64,000 bases of DNA from Magnolia sinica. Taxonomy: Eukaryota; Streptophyta; Magnoliopsida; Magnoliales; Magnoliaceae. A model generated the notes under the pieces. That model worked only from the letters and a program-made list of their open reading frames with translations, ran no database searches and was not told the DNA's origin. The first letter of the stretch is position 1; every line of letters starts with the position of its first letter. Below, one piece after another: positions 23,681 to 34,332 of this stretch. The DNA lies in assembly GCF_029962835.1 (NCBI RefSeq), contig NC_080582.1, forward strand, positions 77,744,177 through 77,808,176. The letters are read 5' to 3'. The position numbers were made by a program, and so were the translations under genes.

Positions 23681-24194
23681 ACCACATCCAGTGTTCGAAA
23701 TATCGGTATCGCACAATGTATCGCACCCTTGAGATACAGATACGTATCGGTTATCACACGGGATATATCGTTTGTATCGCATAGTTTATCGCACTTTTTA
23801 GGAAACATGGGGAAACATTGGGAAAATGGTTGAATTTTTTAATGGAACTTTGGGGATTGTTAAAAAGGCCCTTAATACACACTTTTAAATCATAACATCT
23901 CAAAAAAAAGATGCACATAATAAATTTCCTTTGTATAGGGTCCTAAGTTATGCGGTGTTTAACTGAACTAATGCAACTATATTTAAATTGAATGAATGAT
24001 ATTTATAAATATATCATAGTCATGTATGAAAACACAACCAATTCATTGAAAAGCAAAATAAGAACTGAAGAAGTAAAATTTAATAAATATACATATCAAT
24101 GATGTGGTCTAGACCCACATAGAGTTGCGTGGTGGCTCGTAATCATCTGCTCCACAATTCGACAATATTGTGCCCAAGTCATAGTAGAGTGGTA

Positions 24195-27100
24195 CTAGTT
24201 AAGATACTCTCTTACATAACGCTGGTACTCATCCTCTCCAAACTGAATCAATACACCCATTCGTGGGTACTGTGTAATCGTCACAGTCTGTAACTGATAT
24301 GGATCTGGGAAGGGCACATATGAAGCTCTTTGGTATCCATATTGTTGGCCATATCCATACTGCTGCTCATATCCTTGCCCATATGTAGAAGTGAACTCCT
24401 GACTAGGGTTGAAAAATGATGTGCCGTAACTGCTGGAGTCACTCGTCGCATATCCACTAGGTCCATATCCATGCCCATACTGTGGCACAGAACTCGAGCT
24501 ACTCTCCAGTGTTTGTGATCCAGATTCATGTTGTGGCCTGTAACTCGAGCTCCCCTCCCTCGTCCGTGATCCAAATCTAGAGCCACCTCGCTTGCCACGA
24601 ACGCTTGTGTCCCTCATGCATTTTGCTAGCAGCTCCTCAAAATCTGAAAGTTTATGAGTCTTCTTTTTCTGCAGTAGCTTTTGACGCGTGTATGTTTTAT
24701 TGTAAACAAGACGAGGTCGTGGTTCTCCTGGACGAGAACCATGGTCAGGGTCCTGCGTGGAATGATCGAAATTCTCCTCCCCGGTAAAAGGGCTAAGAGG
24801 CTTCTTATCCTGACTCCCACCCGTGTCGCCACCATCCCCGTTGCCACCACCATCATCATTATCATCATCCTTACTGTCATCAGAGTCATCGTCACCCTTA
24901 TCGCCGCCATCATCATCACCGGACTCATTTCCTGCATCACTCTCTGACTCAGTCTCGGTGTCAGATAATGTTTTCTCGCCACGTGTCCCGCGTGATAGTG
25001 ATTGCCGCGGGCTGCCCTCTGGACTCCTTGTTAATGGGTCGAATGCTTCATCAGGAGATCTCTGCTGCTCCACATGTTTGTCAACATTAATCCCTTGTGT
25101 CTCTGCTTCTGCCGCAATATGTGGCTCTGGTCGCCCATCCGAGGTATCTAAGTCATTCGACCTAACCCACTGGTAAACTAGGTCATCCTCCGCATCCTCA
25201 GCATATGCATGCTGTCCGACCGTCATCAGGTCCAGTGGGTCTTCCTGTGCTTTTCTTCTTCTTTCCGAGCGGAGCAACCTCTCTCGTAACTTCATATTGT
25301 AGTGACAATACACTAGCTTCTGAAGCCTCTCATACCCTATTCTATTACGTTTATTTGTATGTATGAGGGAGAATGTACTCCAATTCCTTTCACAGGGTGA
25401 CGAGGACACCGTCTGTGCAAGCACACGGACAGCCAGTTGTTGTAAAACCTCACAGTCAGTCCCATACATGGACCACCATTCGCCTGCATATCATAAGATT
25501 CTTTCATTATCCTAGATTTTCCAAAATAATATAAAAGTGAAGTTTACTACAATGACTCACATGGCATCATGGCGTTCCTTGACTTCACTGCAGGGCAACA
25601 CCCAAACATCTCAACTGCGTTGCGGAATTTAACAATCTGTTGATGGTGTATAGCAACTAGAATAAGTGTTTAATGATTGAGATGAAGATAAGGAGAATGT
25701 ACGTGCGGAACATATTTACCTCACTACCAAAGGTGCCTTTCCCTGGACAGTCGGGGAATAAGTGATCGTACACCTCATGCACAACCCTTTTTAATGAATT
25801 ATCATCGAAGAGGTTCTGGCTCTAGTGGTATTTGGGATTTAGGAAATATGCTGAAAACCAACATATACACATCAATACAACCCTCATTTATTATTGCATA
25901 TGGGAAAAAAAATTCATATAGGTACTTACCGGCCTGATGTAGTGGGTGAGAAAGCGTCCTTTCCCAACGATCGTCTATTATTGCATGCACCCACTTATAT
26001 ACATTGGGAGCTTTAACCATGATAGCTTCTTTCATCAGCTGTATAGACGGATACAACAACCCCATCGACGGATTTGTCTCATTGTCCACCATCCTCAACA
26101 CCACATAAATAGGCTCTATAATACCCACAACACCACGCACTTTATCCCAAAATGAATTTCCCAGGACCAACTCCTCAATTCTATAGGTTACTTTTGTCAA
26201 CCTCTTTTTCCATTCTACATAATCATGAGAGGCGAAAAGCTCTCGTAACCCCTGTTTGTGTTTGAGAAGGCTACTTAAGGCAATATAATTTGTGGCGAAC
26301 CGCGTCGCTCCGGGGCGCACTATATCCCCACCACACCTCTCGCGCATTGCGGCTAATAACCAACTGTAGTTGTATATAAAGTTTGTGATGAGCCGTGCAT
26401 CAGTAATTACAGTCTTCACCGATGGCCTATCCCCAATCGCCTCCAGCATGAGATCGATGCAATGGGCTGCGCAGGGGGTCCAATACATATGATACTTGCT
26501 CTGAATATCCTTCCCCATGCACTCCCATTATCCGTAACAAATTGCACAATATTTCTCCTCCCAACATCTTGCATGACGTTGTGCATTAGTTTGTAAATGT
26601 AATTAAAATCCTTGATCTTACTACTCGCATTTATACTCTTTAGGAACACCGCTCGTCCCCTGGAATAGACCATAAAATTTATAATTGACATCTTCGTCGG
26701 TCCAGTCCAACCGTCACACATGACGGTGCAGCCATACATCTCCCATGACTGCCGATACGAATCAACGTATGTCTTCATTTCTGCATGTTCATCATCCAAG
26801 TATTTCCCCATGATCTGGGCGGGTGTGGGAGGCTGCACACCCTCACCCCCACACTGCACTTCACTTATCATATTTTTAAAGTGCGGGCTTGCTGCGGCAT
26901 TTGCGGGGATTTGATTGTATATAAAAAATTTTGCTATAAATTTTTCAACTTTTTTCCTCACATCCCCTCCACTAAACATCTCCTTTATTTTCTTTTGTGT
27001 CCCTCCTGCCTCTTTGTACATCCTCGGATCTGAAGGTAGATCCGGTACCTGTATGCTACTACTCCTGCCCATGCCCCATATTCCTCCCCGCCTACTACCC

Positions 27101-27612
27101 TCCCCTGATCTACCCTTAACATTCTCCCCTGCTCCACTCTCCCTTGCTCCACTCCCCCCACCACGCTCATGGATAGACCCCTCAAATCTAGGCCTACTTG
27201 TGTCCCACCTCCTATCCTGATCCTTCTCCCACTGATCCCGTATGGACTCTTGAATTGCACGTCTGTATTCGGAATCATCATCATTATCGAGATCCACTAC
27301 ATCATCCTCACCTGCATATGGTGGCCGCCCCAACTCCTCCCTAATCTCCCTCTCCCGTGCATGTCGTTCATCTTTTGTCTTCACATTTTTTTTCAATATG
27401 GTCCTCATCTGTTCTCGTACATCCTGTGGGCACTTCGGGCAATCCACAACATTGCGATACCCTCCCGCTAAATGCTCCTTTAAGCGGGTTACCCCACCAC
27501 TCCTCGATACATGGCCACACAAATTACATATACTCTCGAATCGATTATCGGGAATGGGCCGACCGTACGTCCACCCTATATCAGGTTGCCTACCTCCTCT
27601 TCCTCTTGACAT
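24195..27612 (-). pseudogene. hAT transposase with acidic and YG-rich tail
   Basis: Start at 27612 just after a TTTTACAG acceptor. A BED-type zinc finger lies near residues 30-55 (CNLCGHVSRSGGVTRLKEHL). Acid/Arg-rich linkers and a DUF659 region (ANAAASPHFKNMISEVQCGG, GCTVMCDGWTG, VQFVTDNGSAW) follow. A frameshift near 26518 separates it from KYHMYWTPCAAHCIDLMLE and the catalytic-core segment down to a GTAAGT donor at 25929. Small exons follow: the first (about 25700-25844) has an in-frame TAG at 25822-25824 within YFLNPKYH*SQNLFDD. The last exon (25493-24195) holds the hAT dimerisation motif SSPCERNWSTFSLIHTNKRN. Beyond it lies an unusual tail of about 340 residues: a Glu/Asp/Ser/Gly tract with long Asp runs, then a Tyr/Gly/Gln/Ser-rich domain (GQGYEQQYGYGQQYGY). 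One frameshift and one stop make this copy defective. Confidence 0.88.
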
Positions 27613-27619
27613 ATTTTAT

Positions 27620-28436
27620 CTGTAAAATAATATTATATTAGTACTTGTTAGGGCCCACCTTGGGGCATGTGCTGTATATCCATGACACTCATCCATTTTG
27701 TTAGATTATTTTAAGGAATAGTCCATAGAGCACCATCCACACGTACATGGTATTGGACGCTTAGATTTGCCCGATTGGTGTGATTTTTACATGGTATTCA
27801 ATGACATGTATTGTGCATCTAATGGACGGTACAGATCAATAGATTGGACTATTCAAGTATCATGGTGCAACTAGAAGTACTATAACTTACAGTACTCCGA
27901 AGGCGCTGGAGCATTTTTTTCAAAATAGATGGGAAAAACTTGTTTTCTTTTTTTTTTTTCTTTTTTTCTTTTTTTTTTTTTCCGAAGGTAACCATATTTA
28001 ATATAAAAAGTTGATATATCTCGCATCATGAAATGGATTATACTATGGTATATGCCCTTGGTTACTTTTGGAAGGCATCTGTAGTTGGCAAAGCTTAAAC
28101 AACAATCTGGACCGTCCACACTGTGGGCCCCATTGTGGATGACCATAGTGAAAAATTCTCATTGATTTGATGATCTAAACATTGAAAAAATGTGGCCGTC
28201 AGATGATCAGAAACAACATTGGAGTCCAAACCAACGGATGGAATTGGATATTTAAGATGGACCGGACCGATCAAATGCATTTATAGTTTCAAAATCAAAT
28301 GGTTTGGGCTTTAAAAAAAAAAGATGAACGTTGTAGATATAATAAATACATAACTTTGGCGCCATGTAACTTTGATCTCCTTTGAACCGTTCGTACAGCT
28401 GGAGCTCGAGGAGCATCAATGCTCGCCTTTTACAGC
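27620..28436. other. Probable transposase leader intron, first part
   Basis: Non-coding. It includes a short GGGCCCACCTTGGGGCATG foldback-like fragment (27650-27720) and a T/C tract (27940-27990). A TTTTACAG acceptor on the minus strand at about 27620-27627 and a CGACAG/GTAAGTAG donor near 30170-30178 suggest a single intron of about 2.55 kb in the transposase 5' leader. Confidence 0.5.
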
Positions 28437-28937
28437 AGGAAGCGGATTGCGTACCGAGTAAACTCAGTATTTTATCCACTCCGTCCATCCATTTTACCTG
28501 AGAATGTTAGGGCTTTAACCAAAAAATTAAGTATATCCAAACCTCAATTGGACCACACCACCAGAAACAGTGTGAATTGAACATCTACCATTGAAAATTT
28601 CTTGGGGACCATAGAAGTTTTGGATCAAGCTTGTATTTGTGATTTCCCTTCATCCATGTTTTTGTGATCTTATGAACAGGTTGGATGAGAAATAAACATC
28701 ACTGTGGGCCCTATAAAGGTTTCAACGGTGGAAATCATTATTCCAACTGTTTCCTGTGATATGGTCCACTTGATCTTTGGGTATGCTTAAATGTTTGTCT
28801 CAACCCCTAAAATAAGATGGAAAAATGTATGGACGGCGTGGATAGACCAGATACATTCACGGTGGGCCCAACAAAGTTACTCAGTACGATAATAGCGTAC
28901 TGAGTAACTCAGCACGCAATCTGATTTCTTTACAGCA
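28428..28937. mobile_element. Foldback MITE, Mutator-like, intact
   Basis: The element spans about 28437-28927/8, flanked by TTTACAGCA at 28428-28436 and again ending at 28937, a 9-bp duplication as produced by Mutator-like transposases. Its ends, GGAAGCGGATTGCGTACCG and (minus strand) GAAATCAGATTGCGTGCTG, are imperfect inverted repeats that continue as GAGTAAACTCAG / GAGTTACTCAG. The two arms are complementary nearly to the centre, so the whole 0.49 kb can fold on itself. It encodes nothing. The best-bounded copy of the family in this window. Confidence 0.8.
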
Positions 28938-28949
28938 AATCCTGCGCGG

Positions 28950-29470
28950 GAACCTAAGTGGGGCCCACCATGATGTTCACGAGAAATCCATACCGTTCAT
29001 CCATTTTGTGAGTTCATTTTAGGACATGAGACCACAAATGAGCAGGATCTAATATTCAAGTGGGCCGAAAACGTGAGGACTGAACTTCCACAGTTGAAAT
29101 ATTCGTGGGGCCATAGAAACTTTGAATCAGACTAATATTTGTGTTTTCAGTTCATCCTAGTAGGAATGATGTTATGAACGGTATGGATGATAGGTCGGCC
29201 CACACCAAATACCAAAAATGAGGTAGATTCAACAATCCAACGCAGCTGTTGCGTGGACTATCCAACCTGTTTATGTGTGCTACTCAAGTGACGTCACCAA
29301 GTTACGTGGGTCCCACCATGATGTATTTTTTCTATCCACACCGTCCATCCATTTCAATAGATCATTTTAGGGCGTGAGCCAAAAAATAAGTCAGATCCAG
29401 GGCTTGAGTGGACCCCACCACAGAAAACAGTGGAGAGTGACATTCACCATTAAAAATTTCTTGAGGTCCA
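28950..29470. mobile_element. Foldback MITE fragments (two partial copies)
   Basis: One half-copy begins GTGGGGCCCACCATGATG near 28960 and runs to about 29230. A second begins GTGACGTCACCAAGTTACG near 29288 and runs to about 29470. Both carry family motifs but lack matching opposite arms, so they are truncated or recombined copies. Confidence 0.6.
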
Positions 29471-29925
29471 CCACAATTTATGTATATTATCTGCTCCGTC
29501 CATCCATTTTACTAGATAATTTTAGGGCTTTAGCCCAAAAATAAACCATATATAATGTTTAAATGGGCCACACCTTACAAAACAGTTGAATTGAACATCC
29601 ACCGTTAAAACACCCTTTTTGGCCACAGAAGTCTTGGATGATTGGATCCATCTTAAATTCATATTTTCCCTTCATCCACGTCTATCTGATTTTATTAACG
29701 GTTTAGATGACTGATAAGCATCACTGTATGGTCCAGAAAGGTTTCAACGGTGGAAATCAGTTTCACCATTGTTTCATGTGGCATGATCCACTGCCCCTCT
29801 TTTAAGTTTTGGGATAAACCCCTAAATTTAGATGGGAAAACAGATGGACGGCGTGGATAGACCACATACATTACAGGTGGGCCCAACTGAGTTTACTGAG
29901 TACGATAAGAATGTGCTCAGTAAAC
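29471..29925. mobile_element. Foldback MITE, 5'-truncated copy
   Basis: Arms at 29480-29650 and 29690-29890 are complementary (AAAATGGATGGACGG type motifs in both orientations). The right end GAGTTTACTGAGTACGATAA matches the right arm of the 28437 copy. The left terminus is missing. Confidence 0.6.
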
Positions 29926-30180
29926 CACACGATACGCCGATCCCTGTTTCACCCCTCCCGCACGTCTCCTTCATTTTCCCCATCCGTCGCGAGAGCTTTC
30001 CCTCTCCTTCACGCAGCGAGGGTTCTGGAGAGGATTTCTCTTCCGTTTCCTCAAATGCGGCCTGATTTCTCGCCGAATCGCCGAGAAATCCGCACAGGCA
30101 CTCTCCAATCAGCGAAGGAACCAAGAAATTGAAGAAAATATCAAGAAAAATTCGAAGAAAGAGGGAGAAGGCTACTTACC
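29926..30180 (-). other. GC-rich hAT leader region
   Basis: GC- and CT-rich on the plus strand, with no transposase domain. The position just inside the long probable intron donor (minus-strand GTAAGTAG near 30170) makes it intronic or leader sequence. On the plus strand it also reads like a leader ending CTACAG/GTATGT, so direction is not certain. Confidence 0.35.
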
Positions 30181-30635
30181 TGTCGAATGACCCACCTCCG
30201 ATCACTACTACAACCTACGACTACAGGTATGTCTCCAATTTCTCTCTCCCTCTCTTTTTTTTTTTCCTAATTCAAATTTTTTTTTATTCTCCACCACCTA
30301 AGGCATCGGCTTTTTATCGTCGTGGGTTGTTGGCTACAGTGGGACTTGTGAATCCCCTGCAAACGCACCCGTGACTGTCCGTGACTCTGTTTGTCGATTT
30401 TCGACAATAATGGAGGCGGAAATACCGCGATATCTAAATCGGGGTGGGTTGTATCGGCGATGTCGACAATGTATCGTACGATATCGACGATATATCGCAC
30501 GATATCGACGATAATATCGTACAATATCTAAAGTTTTGGATTTTTTGTATCTTCCGGGTGTTATCGGGGGTGTTTCGTCTCGCCGTGGTGCGATACCGAT
30601 AATATCGGCCGATGATATCGATATTTCGAACACTG

Positions 30636-31144
30636 ACCACATCAAGAAGCTGGCGATTTTTCCTCTCAGCAACATCGTTTTGCTGTGGCGTCGAAGGATA
30701 AGAACGCTGAGAGACGACCCCTTTACTTTGAAGAAAGTCCTGAAACTCATTAGACATGTATTCGCCTCCAGAATCAGAGCGCAAGACCTTGATATTGGCA
30801 GAGAATTGTGTCTCAAGAAGTGCAAGAAAGCGCTGAAAGACTAAACAAACTTCGGCCTTAGCCCGGAGGAAGTAAACCCAAGTAAAGCGACTAAAGTCAT
30901 CAATGAAAGTAACAAAGTACTGGTAATGCGCATGAGAAACAACAGGTGCAATCCCCCAAACATCACTATGAATAATATCGAAACATTTTGAGGCACGAGA
31001 TGCATGATGAGGAAAAGGTCTTGTGCTCAATCCCCCAAACTTTACTTTTGCCAAGTTTGCATGATGTACAATTAAAAGAAAGATCAATAGAAGAACACGC
31101 TTTATTTCCCAATAATCCAGAATTAAACAAAGTACGAAGTACAT
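30636..31144 (-). pseudogene. Copia integrase core, first part
   Basis: Contains CFDIIHSDVWGIAP, YFVTFIDDFSRFTWVYFL, VLRSDSGGEYMSNEF and TPQQNDVAERKNR, that is the D, D and E of the catalytic triad in order. The reading frame runs into the hAT element at 30635. The remainder of the integrase resumes beyond it at 23680. Confidence 0.88.
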
Positions 31145-32585
31145 CAGAGTTTGGGTAGCCTAGACGTCTATGCCACATCTTATTTCCAGAACCAACAACA
31201 TTACATACAAAGGAAAGGAAAGGAAAACTAGGAATAATAGTGGAAGGAGAAACGTGAAGAGGAAAGAGTTGTCCCACTTTAGGCCCCTTCGCGATCATCT
31301 TCCCTGACACTTGATCCTGCACAGCACAACCAGAACAGGAAAAATGGACATTACAATTATTATCAACCAATTGACCAAAAGAAATAAGATTTGTGGAGAG
31401 GTCAGGAGACACAAAAACATCAGTTATGGAAGAGGAAAGATCACCAACAACATTAATAGGCAGAGAACTGCCATCAGCGGTGTTAATTTTCAGATTTCCA
31501 TCATAGACATTGGAAAGAGGAACAATAGTATTGGTCATATGGTTAGAGGCGCCGGAGTCAAAATACCATGGCTTAGAAGAAGCTTTATGATTACCTGAGA
31601 GCCCAAAGGCAGAAAAAGCAGAAACGATCATCTGTTGTACCATTTTAGGAGTGAGTGTTTTCGGGTTTGCTAAGGCTGTAGGAGTAGGAATATGAACAAC
31701 CGGCGAGGCAGCAGGCAATGCAGTAGAACTAGAGGCACCAGTGGAGGCATGATAAGCAGTACCCTGCTTCCTTTCAGGTCGAATGGGACAAGCAGAGATG
31801 ATATGACCATGTTTCTTGCAGTAGTTACAGAACTTCTTGGGACAATCCCAAGCAATATGACCAAAAGCTTTACAACTAAAGCACTGGACAACACGCATAT
31901 CTCTACCCTTATTTCTCCCCTGTGCAGCATAAGCCACAGAAACAGGTGCACTAACATTAGCTCGATGTTCCATGGCAGCCTGAGTTACGATACACTGCTC
32001 CTCACGAGGAAGTTCACTCAAACAGGCATCCAGAGATGGTACAGGATGACGATTCATCAGATTAGACCGTGCAATTTCAAAGTCAAGTCGTAGCTTCATC
32101 AAGAATTGATCGCGCTTGCTGGTTGCATGCACTGCTTGGACAGCAGAGAGAGCTGCAGCGGGAACATTAGCATAAACAATGTCGGAATAATCAGCCCAAA
32201 GAGTTTAAAAACTAAAAAAATATTCCTCAATTGAGAGACTTCCTTGTGTGAAATTAGTCATCTCATACTCCAGTTGAAATCGCCTAGCGGAGTTGTCTTG
32301 ATTGTAAACCGTGTTGAGATAATTCCACATAGCAACAGCGGTTTTATAAGGCTTCAAATTGAGAACAAGATGAGGCTCAATCGAGCTAAGGATCCAAGTC
32401 ATAACCCAAGCATCCTTAATTTCCTACTTAGACAAAGCCTCGACACCTTGAGGTGCGGGAGCATTCCCATCAATATGACCCCACAATTCTTTTCCTTTAA
32501 CAAATAATTTAAATTGAAACTCCCAAGCAGAATAATTTTTGCTAGTAAACCGAATATGGAACGATTCCAACTTATTTGATGACAT
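30966..32585 (-). pseudogene. Copia gag, protease and integrase N-terminus
   Basis: Start at 32585 (MSSNKLESFHIRFTSKNYSA), followed by UBN2-type gag with stops near 32430 and 32204. The open part 32132-30966 carries two CCHC zinc knuckles in a row (CFSCKAFGHIAWDC and CNYCKKHGHIISAC), the protease site WYFDSGASNHMT, and the integrase lead-in MWHRRLGYPNSDVLRTLF with CTSCKLGKSK. Two adjacent knuckles instead of one is mildly unusual for copia gag. The frame then shifts into the integrase core. Confidence 0.85.
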
Positions 32586-33033
32586 GATGCAACCAAGAGA
32601 CAGAAAGAATATCCCACCAGAAAATTGTAACTTGCACCGTGAAAAAAATTACACAAACAAACACGCACCAGAAAATATATTACACCGAAAAGAAACACAT
32701 AGCACCAGAGATCTCCAAAAACCACAACCAACCGAAAACAAGAGCCCAGAACTGGAAAACGCAACCGATGGTGCCAACAGCAAGAACCGAACCAAAAACA
32801 CCCACTTTTGATGTCGACAGAAACCCAAAAACCATTAAATATGCACCGAAACAACTCAAATATCTCTCTATCTATGTATGGAATTGTATGTGATTTGAAA
32901 GGAAGAACAAATCCAAGAAATTCAAAAAACAGGAGTCTAGAAGCCATAAAAAAGGGGGAGGGGGGAAACCTAATTTCTTTCCTTTACCTTTGCCTTGCAT
33001 GCCTCAGATAGATCATAGCCGCAGCTGTTCAAA

Positions 33034-33049
33034 CCTTGCTCTGATACCA
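33034..33049 (-). other. Copia primer-binding site
   Basis: The minus strand reads TGGTATCAGAGCAAGG immediately after the LTR, matching the complement of plant initiator tRNA-Met. Confidence 0.88.
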
Positions 33050-33292
33050 TGTTAAAATAAAGAATACATAGAGAAATTTTGGGAAAAACTGCCTCTGTCA
33101 GTTCAGCCACTTTCATTATTTTCCAATTCCATCTATACACGGAAGTATATGCTATACACGGAGTCTAACTGATTCCTAATATTTAGCATCTATACATGGT
33201 AAGATAATCTGTACAACAAATATTAATAGTCCTAAATTGTATAAACTCCTAAAATTGTATACGGTAACATCCTAAAATTGTATACGATAACA
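33050..33292 (-). repeat. Copia 5' LTR
   Basis: 243 bp, TGTTAAAATAAAGAATAC at the left and GTATACGATAACA at the right. It has a 3-bp gap relative to the partner and is otherwise closely similar. Confidence 0.93.
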
Positions 33293-33852
33293 TCTAGGTC
33301 CTCGAGTCGGTAGGAACCGGGCTGAGCTGTACTGATTATCTGGTACGGTCCTTCCCAGGTCGGTCCCGGGGCTCCCGTTCCAGGTTCCGAAGTATTTGGG
33401 AATATCTTGCAGAGGACCAGGTCCCCTGGTCTAAACCTTCGAACCTTGACCCTGGAGTTGTAGAATCGGGCAACCTGTTGTTGCCGAGCCATGATCTTGA
33501 GCTTGGCCAGTTCTCCTGTTTCTTCAAGGAGGTCAAGACTCATTAATGCGGGGGCGTTTTCACACCGGGCTCGAGTGGGGTGGCCTATGGGATGCAGGGG
33601 CATACTCGAGGTGGGTGGCCCGCATAACCCATGAATTTGGGGCTCGTGGAGGCGGGTGACTCATATGAGGCGGAGCCCATGGATTTGGGGCCCACGAGGG
33701 GGCGAAACCCATGGATTTAGGGCCCATGAGGGGGTTTGGCTGAGGACCTAATCCATGGATTTAGGGCCTGGGCTATGAGATAAAAGGATTAATTCGCCAT
33801 GCTCTAACAGTTCGAGCTTTTAGAGCAACTGGTTAATTGTCCTGCATCAAAT

Positions 33853-33867
33853 TGGTATCAGAGCAGG
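33853..33867 (+). other. TRIM primer-binding site
   Basis: TGGTATCAGAGCAGG, three bases after the first LTR, matching the complement of initiator tRNA-Met. It gives plus-strand orientation for the TRIM. Confidence 0.8.
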
Positions 33868-33949
33868 AGGTCTGGTGTTCGAGACTCCTTACTGGGGGTG
33901 ATTAATGCAGGGGTATTTTCACACCAAGCTCAAGTGGGGTGGCCTGTGG

Positions 33950-34332
33950 GATGCAGGCAAGGTGTTTTGTAACGGTAATGGTGGTCGTAACGGTCACTGT
34001 CGTTACCTTTACGATACGGGTCGTAATGGTTGTTATGACCCCTGTAACGGCCGTTACGATCTCTTTTTTTATTGAAAAAAATCCTGAAAAACCTGTATTT
34101 GCCCTGTAATGTTGATTAAAAAGTATGGAAAACTTGTATTTGCCCTATAACAAACAATTACGGGCTGTTATGGCCTTTATAGGGGATGTAATGTGCCGTT
34201 AACAGCAATTACGAGTCATTTTTTCCATAACGACTGTTACGGCCATTACGACCCTGTAATGTGTAACGGTTGCCACCGTTACCTTTATGTAATGGCCTTT
34301 ACGGCCTCGTAACGGCACACCATGGATGCAAG
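33950..34332. mobile_element. Small non-autonomous hAT element in the TRIM LTR
   Basis: The element is 33958-34324 (367 bp). Ends: CAAGGTGTTTTGTAACGG and, on the minus strand, CATGGTGTGCCGTTACGAGG. Duplications GATGCAGG (33950-33957) and GATGCAAG (34325-34332) differ at one base, 8 bp as for hAT. The interior repeats GTAACGG/CCGTTACG, including palindromes such as GTAACGGCCGTTACG. Same family as 51770-52802. Confidence 0.85.

Larger units (their letters stand above)
23681..30643 (-). mobile_element. hAT DNA transposon, autonomous-type
   Basis: The element spans 23689-30635 (6947 bp). It is flanked by a perfect 8-bp duplication ACCACATC (23681-23688 and 30636-30643) inside the copia integrase. 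Terminal inverted repeats are CAGTGTTCGAAATATCG, perfect over 17 bp. Both subterminal regions (23700-23800 and 30420-30620) are packed with TATCG/CGATA motifs, many overlapping and palindromic, as expected for transposase-binding arrays. It encodes a split BED/DUF659/hAT-dimerisation transposase on the minus strand. The long segment 27620-30180, probably a leader intron, holds several foldback MITEs. Confidence 0.96.
21266..33297 (-). mobile_element. Ty1/copia retrotransposon with a nested hAT element
   Basis: LTRs at 21271-21515 and 33050-33292 have TGT...ACA ends and about ten differences. The duplications are TCTGG (21266-21270) and TCTAG (33293-33297), one mismatch. Transcription is leftward. 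The minus strand just inside the right LTR begins TGGTATCAGAGCAAGG, complementary to the 3' end of initiator tRNA-Met, the classic copia primer site. TTGAGGGGGGA precedes the 3' LTR as polypurine tract. Domains run gag with zinc knuckles, protease, integrase, reverse transcriptase and RNase H, the copia order. Removing the hAT element leaves about 5.07 kb, typical for a short-LTR Ale-like copia (lineage inferred). It sits in the gypsy integrase. Frameshifts and the hAT insertion make it non-functional. Confidence 0.95.

Noticed and set aside
24823-25176. Plus-strand Ser/Pro-rich frame of 117 codons
   Set aside because: Antisense shadow of the acidic tail of the hAT transposase on the minus strand.
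26720-27641. Several plus-strand frames of 60-100 codons
   Set aside because: Shadows of the BED/DUF659 part of the transposase.
30536-30844. Plus-strand frame crossing the right hAT border
   Set aside because: Spans the junction between hAT terminus and copia integrase read antisense, with no motif.
33853-33867. TGGTATCAGAGC sequence considered as a tRNA gene fragment
   Set aside because: It is complementary to a tRNA 3' end and sits at the expected primer position beside an LTR. No cloverleaf around it.
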